From JAMZMI01 sp049115715 (GTDB taxonomy: Bacteria > Bacteroidota > Bacteroidia > Cytophagales > Cyclobacteriaceae): 64,000 bases of DNA. Made by a program: the position numbers and the translations under genes. Of the stretch, positions 60,727-64,000 are shown piece after piece; position 1 is the first letter of the stretch; each line of letters begins with the position of its first letter. Location: positions 186,001-250,000 of the forward strand of contig JAGDZQ010000003.1 in the NCBI GenBank assembly GCA_049115715.1. The letters are read 5' to 3'. The notes beneath the pieces are model-generated. The model was not told the DNA's origin, did not search any database, and saw nothing but the letters and a program-made list of their open reading frames with translations.

Positions 60727-63177
60727 TCAGACAAGTTCCCATTCCAAATTCCCAATGTATTTATAAGCTACCTTTCCCTGATCATTCATAGCGAAAAGGT
60801 AAACCCATTGATTATCGCAAAGTTGTCTCACAGACTCATGCTTGTCTAAAATCTTACTCATTTCATCTACGGGTGCCTCTATGATTACATTTAAACGTTG
60901 AGGTTCATGCTGGTGATTGGTGCCATCGTGAACAGACTGTAAAGGAAGCCCGACCCGCAGATCACCGCCAAAACCTTCCAGCACTCCTAAGCCGCCGACT
61001 ACATTGTGTAGCGTTTTATTTCCTGATCCAAACTTCTTATTATCTACTGTGGAAGCATAATACTGCAGGTTAATCCAACTTGTTACCACCATAGGGGCAG
61101 TCATGATTAGCTCCAATACACCAAATCCAGCATCTTTTTCCCAGTTGTAACTGTGCATAAAAGCCTTGCCTCCAAAGTTAAGCTGTGAGGTTCTATCTCG
61201 TGGAGCAACGATAAACGAAGAACATCCAGCAAGCCCCCATTCGGGACGCACTTGTGACCAATCCTTACTTCTTTGCAATACCTTTTTGCTGATATCTCCT
61301 TCAGAGACGTTCATGCGGATTGCACGTTCCTTTCTTGCGGACTCTCCCGCTACTTTCAGTGCGTATTTCAGCTCTACTAAATCTTCGCTGTGCGATACTG
61401 GTAATGAAGCGGTATTGAAAAGTGTCACTTCATCGGTAGTAGTATCATGCAAGGCAGCCAAAAATACTGTACTTTCTGGCACGTTGATTCCAGCTTTTTT
61501 CAACCCCTTTCTCACATCGGAATCATTGAGAACAGCCGCTGCAACTTTGGCGTTTGCCTCACCTGAGTTTCCACCACATGCTCCACAATCCAAACCGGTT
61601 GCATGTGGGTTATTTACAGTTGTGGCTCCATGTCCGGTAATCATTACGATTCGGGCAAAATCATCTGTCAAAGACATTGCCTTGAGTGCAGATGTAGCCA
61701 TTCGTAAACGATCATCGGCTGATATCCCTTTGAGCTCTTCGTGATACAATCGAACCCCCTTGCTCTCAGAAAGACCTTTTGACAAGCCAGCCTCTTTTGG
61801 ATGAGCTACAGGTCTGGTAAGACCAAAAGAATCTGTGAAAAGCTTAGGTAGATACGATAAGCCAATAGGACTTACAAAGCTAAAACAGCTAACTGCTCCA
61901 GATTTAAAAGAGTGCCAGGCTTTTGACACGTGCCCATTTAGTGTTCGTTTTGCTATGACTTTTTGCTCTAACTCAGGATCGCTTAAACTTTCCTCAATTG
62001 TGTGTGAAGTAGTCAATAGCACAGGGCAGCTGTCTGTGCCATGATCATGAGCTAGTTGTTGATACTTAATCGGGAACGCAAAGAATCCAGCGAAACCCAT
62101 GGTCTCGATTTCTTCGTTGGCCGCTTCGAGATTTCTTCTATACAACTCTGATCTTACATCGATGCAAAAAATGGCCTGTACCTTAGGCTCGACCTTTTGC
62201 TTCGTCTTATTTTCCTGACGATTTATTTTCTCAATAATTGAGCGCTGATTAGCATGATCAAAGGCTTCCTGAAGAATCAGTTTTCGAGCAAGTTGCTTAT
62301 TTAATTGTGGCGTCTCGACAAGTCTCTGAGTCAAAATTTTATTTTTGATCCAAGCTTGCTCAAGAGATTGACTATAAAGAGATTCCTTAATACACATCTC
62401 CCATACTAAAGCTACTGCGAGCATTTCTTCTGATGCATGACTTTCCTTTCCTGCAAGTTTGGCATCCCAATCTATACGCGAGGTAAGTCCAACCCATCCA
62501 TTCATTTTCATCAACAAGCTATTGATGTATAACTCAAGAGAGTCCTCTCGGATTTCTAAAATCTCCAGCGCCCATATAGCAGCAGATAAGTAGTCATTTG
62601 GAAGGTTTTTAATCAATTTTCTAAAACCCTTGAGCCCCATTGCTTCTGTACTGAAGTCAACTTCTGCTTCCTGCTTCCAGGCTTTAAACAAAGAGGCTTG
62701 ACCTTTGGCGGTATCCCATGTCGCCTGATTGGTATCAAAATAGGCGGACGCCCAAAAAGAAATTCGGTCTACCATGAATCGACTCCATTTCTTATTTTCT
62801 ACCTCATCTGCTACATCTGCTACGGTTTTAACAAAAGCTTCTTCTTTGCTATCATCGCTATGAATGTCTTTGAGAAAATCATTAACGTTCTTCTCTATCC
62901 CAAACGTGTTTTTGTCCAAAACATATGATAAATCGGAGGGTATCATTTTCCTCTTGTTCAATGCCTCGAGATAAAACTCATAAGGAAGTGTTGCCTTTGT
63001 TTTTCCACTTTTATGAAGAAAATCCATAGCGTCAGCAAATTTCTGACCCGACATGCCCAGATATGGATTCACAGCAACAAAATTTTCTAGCGACCATAGC
63101 GGAGCAATTTTTTCAACTCCCTTTTTGAGAATTTCTTTTATTGCGGTTTCGGTGATATGTGTTTTTTCGATATACAT
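60727..63177 (-). CDS. dabA: DabA (DUF2309), inorganic-carbon uptake subunit
   Basis: 816 aa, matching the UPF0753/DUF2309 family length. Beta-carbonic-anhydrase-like zinc site: Cys338 and Asp340 in AIFCIDVRSE, His516 in ITGHGATT and Cys531 in GLDCGACGG. Their spacing matches the Halothiobacillus DabA site (C351, D353, H524, C539). It works with DabB to capture CO2/bicarbonate inside the cell, driven by cation flow. It lies 14 bases after the DabB-like gene and so is co-transcribed. A role in anaplerotic carbon supply is inferred because the rest of the window looks heterotrophic. Confidence 0.93.
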   Translation of the reverse strand: MYIEKTHITETAIKEILKKGVEKIAPLWSLENFVAVNPYLGMSGQKFADAMDFLHKSGKTKATLPYEFYLEALNKRKMIPSDLSYVLDKNTFGIEKNVNDFLKDIHSDDSKEEAFVKTVADVADEVENKKWSRFMVDRISFWASAYFDTNQATWDTAKGQASLFKAWKQEAEVDFSTEAMGLKGFRKLIKNLPNDYLSAAIWALEILEIREDSLELYINSLLMKMNGWVGLTSRIDWDAKLAGKESHASEEMLAVALVWEMCIKESLYSQSLEQAWIKNKILTQRLVETPQLNKQLARKLILQEAFDHANQRSIIEKINRQENKTKQKVEPKVQAIFCIDVRSELYRRNLEAANEEIETMGFAGFFAFPIKYQQLAHDHGTDSCPVLLTTSHTIEESLSDPELEQKVIAKRTLNGHVSKAWHSFKSGAVSCFSFVSPIGLSYLPKLFTDSFGLTRPVAHPKEAGLSKGLSESKGVRLYHEELKGISADDRLRMATSALKAMSLTDDFARIVMITGHGATTVNNPHATGLDCGACGGNSGEANAKVAAAVLNDSDVRKGLKKAGINVPESTVFLAALHDTTTDEVTLFNTASLPVSHSEDLVELKYALKVAGESARKERAIRMNVSEGDISKKVLQRSKDWSQVRPEWGLAGCSSFIVAPRDRTSQLNFGGKAFMHSYNWEKDAGFGVLELIMTAPMVVTSWINLQYYASTVDNKKFGSGNKTLHNVVGGLGVLEGFGGDLRVGLPLQSVHDGTNHQHEPQRLNVIIEAPVDEMSKILDKHESVRQLCDNQWVYLFAMNDQGKVAYKYIGNLEWELV

Positions 63178-63191
63178 CTTAGTGATATTTC

Positions 63192-64000
63192 TTAGTTGTT
63201 GATGATTGTGCTTTTCTGACGAACAGGCTTTTGAGCTAATAACTTTTCCAGATCATCTTCTTCCTTCACAGTGAGATTGACCCATTTAAATTTTTCGCTT
63301 TTTAGAGAACCAACCATTCTATCGAAAATCACATTAGCGTAAAGTCCATTTCGCAGATGAACACCCAGACGGTGAGCAAACTTTCCAGTTTTGAGATTTG
63401 GAGCTTCAAGTTGCAACAGCACGACCATCACAAAGCAGGTCAATAGAACCATCACAGAAATCATAATAGCCAGACTTGGAACATATGCTTCTGGAATTTG
63501 AGATTGAAGTAATGCATGAGCCCCCTTTTCTAGTATGAAAAATACCCCGGCTACTAACACGATCATAATGGCTGATTGAAACATCGCCTTGAGTGTACCA
63601 TTCGAATCGAGTGTCTGAGCAAGAATCTGACTCAATCCCATCACGATCACAGCTCCTATGGCCATTAAGCCAAATTCCTTTTCTGGCTGTATTCCCCATA
63701 GGTAACAGAAAGAAGCGTACACAGATAAGGAAAATAGGATGCTGAATGCAATGCGCCAAGAACTTCCTATCCTTTTGGGGAGATTAATTTTTTTCGCTCT
63801 GACCACATCGATCGCACTTCCTGAAGAAAGGAAAGAATGACCCTTGTAAAACGAGTGAGCAACGAGATGTAAAATTGCCGCCGAGTACACACCAAACCCA
63901 CATACTAGTAGCGAAAACCCCATGTGAGCAACGCTTGAGTAACCAAGCGATACTTTTACGGTGGGCTGTGTAAGGTATACCACGGAGGCAAACATGGCTG
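63192..64000 (-). CDS. dabB: DabB-type NADH dehydrogenase subunit L-like membrane protein, N-terminus cut by window edge
   Basis: About 269 codons of the C-terminal half are visible and the frame is open at the window end, so the gene continues to the right; the ATG at 63995 is internal. The text LTQPTVKVSLGYSSVAHMGFSLLVCGFGVYSAAILHLVAHSFYKGHSFLSSGS is the NuoL/Mrp antiporter core with its conserved histidines and lysines. Further membrane helices follow. Position directly upstream of dabA identifies it as the ion-translocating partner of the Dab system. Confidence 0.88.
   Translation of the reverse strand, partial: AMFASVVYLTQPTVKVSLGYSSVAHMGFSLLVCGFGVYSAAILHLVAHSFYKGHSFLSSGSAIDVVRAKKINLPKRIGSSWRIAFSILFSLSVYASFCYLWGIQPEKEFGLMAIGAVIVMGLSQILAQTLDSNGTLKAMFQSAIMIVLVAGVFFILEKGAHALLQSQIPEAYVPSLAIMISVMVLLTCFVMVVLLQLEAPNLKTGKFAHRLGVHLRNGLYANVIFDRMVGSLKSEKFKWVNLTVKEEDDLEKLLAQKPVRQKSTIINN

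Noticed and set aside
61166..61744. 192-codon open frame on the plus strand
   Set aside because: It lies wholly opposite dabA, whose catalytic residues are intact, and its own translation shows no domain.
1..64000. tRNA, rRNA, CRISPR arrays, prophage or transposase genes
   Set aside because: Looked for on both strands by eye; no cloverleaf, regular spacer array, or mobile-element enzyme could be supported.

Overview
The window looks like a chromosomal segment of a marine member of the Bacteroidota, most likely order Cytophagales. Supporting signs are two proteins with type IX secretion (T9SS) C-terminal sorting domains, many short lipoprotein signals, a PD40/OmpA protein, LytTR and ECF regulators, an AMP nucleosidase of the short Bacteroidota form, few Shine-Dalgarno sequences, moderate-to-low GC, and algal-galactan type enzymes. 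No rRNA, tRNA, CRISPR array, transposase or integrase was recognised. Both window ends cut through genes: a FG-GAP/VCBS protein on the left and a DabB/NuoL-like subunit on the right.

Layout. 1-7.4 kb: VCBS protein (partial), secreted sulfatase, secreted GH16 glycanase with a beta-trefoil module, a small lipoprotein, a protein with a TonB C-terminal-like domain, and an FKBP lipoprotein. 7.4-15.8 kb: three tightly packed minus-strand genes for envelope proteins: a TPR-CHAT cysteine protease with a signal peptide, a PD40/OmpA peptidoglycan-binding protein, and a large uncharacterised protein. 16.3-24.3 kb: a catabolic operon combining a DctPQM TRAP transporter, a GH35-like beta-galactosidase, a cytochrome c/PQQ-type sugar dehydrogenase and a royal-jelly/SMP-30-like propeller, with an esterase just upstream. 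24.5-33.2 kb: mostly housekeeping genes (lysophospholipid acyltransferase, BASS symporter, ECF sigma/anti-sigma with two DUF4097 proteins, glycogen branching enzyme, RluA pseudouridine synthase). 33.5-39 kb: a more AT-rich accessory stretch with a C5 DNA methyltransferase and a probable restriction enzyme, an acyltransferase-3 gene between two ~100-bp direct repeats, and a surface protein with nearly identical tandem repeats. 39-54 kb: signalling and metabolism (ExbB-like channel, LytTR regulator, orphan TAXI-type lipoprotein, FAD/FeS D-lactate dehydrogenase type protein, TlpA thioredoxin, patatin, AMP nucleosidase, Omp85-type barrel, SnoaL/NTF2 proteins, GNAT). 53.9-57.8 kb: GH16 lipoprotein, phosphotriesterase-like lipoprotein, AraC regulator and VOC protein. 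57.96-60.4 kb: a four-gene overlapping DNA-alkylation-repair operon in which the Ada functions are split differently from E. coli Ada. 60.7-64 kb: the DabA/DabB inorganic-carbon uptake pair.

How the genes fit together. Sulfatase, two GH16 enzymes and the GH35-like enzyme suggest use of sulfated galactans. The TRAP operon suggests that a released sugar is oxidised in the periplasm and the acid imported, rather than taken up by SusCD (none is present here). The two loci most worth following up are the envelope CHAT/OmpA operon and the split-Ada operon, whose stand-alone Ada zinc module has glycine where the methyl-accepting cysteine is expected.
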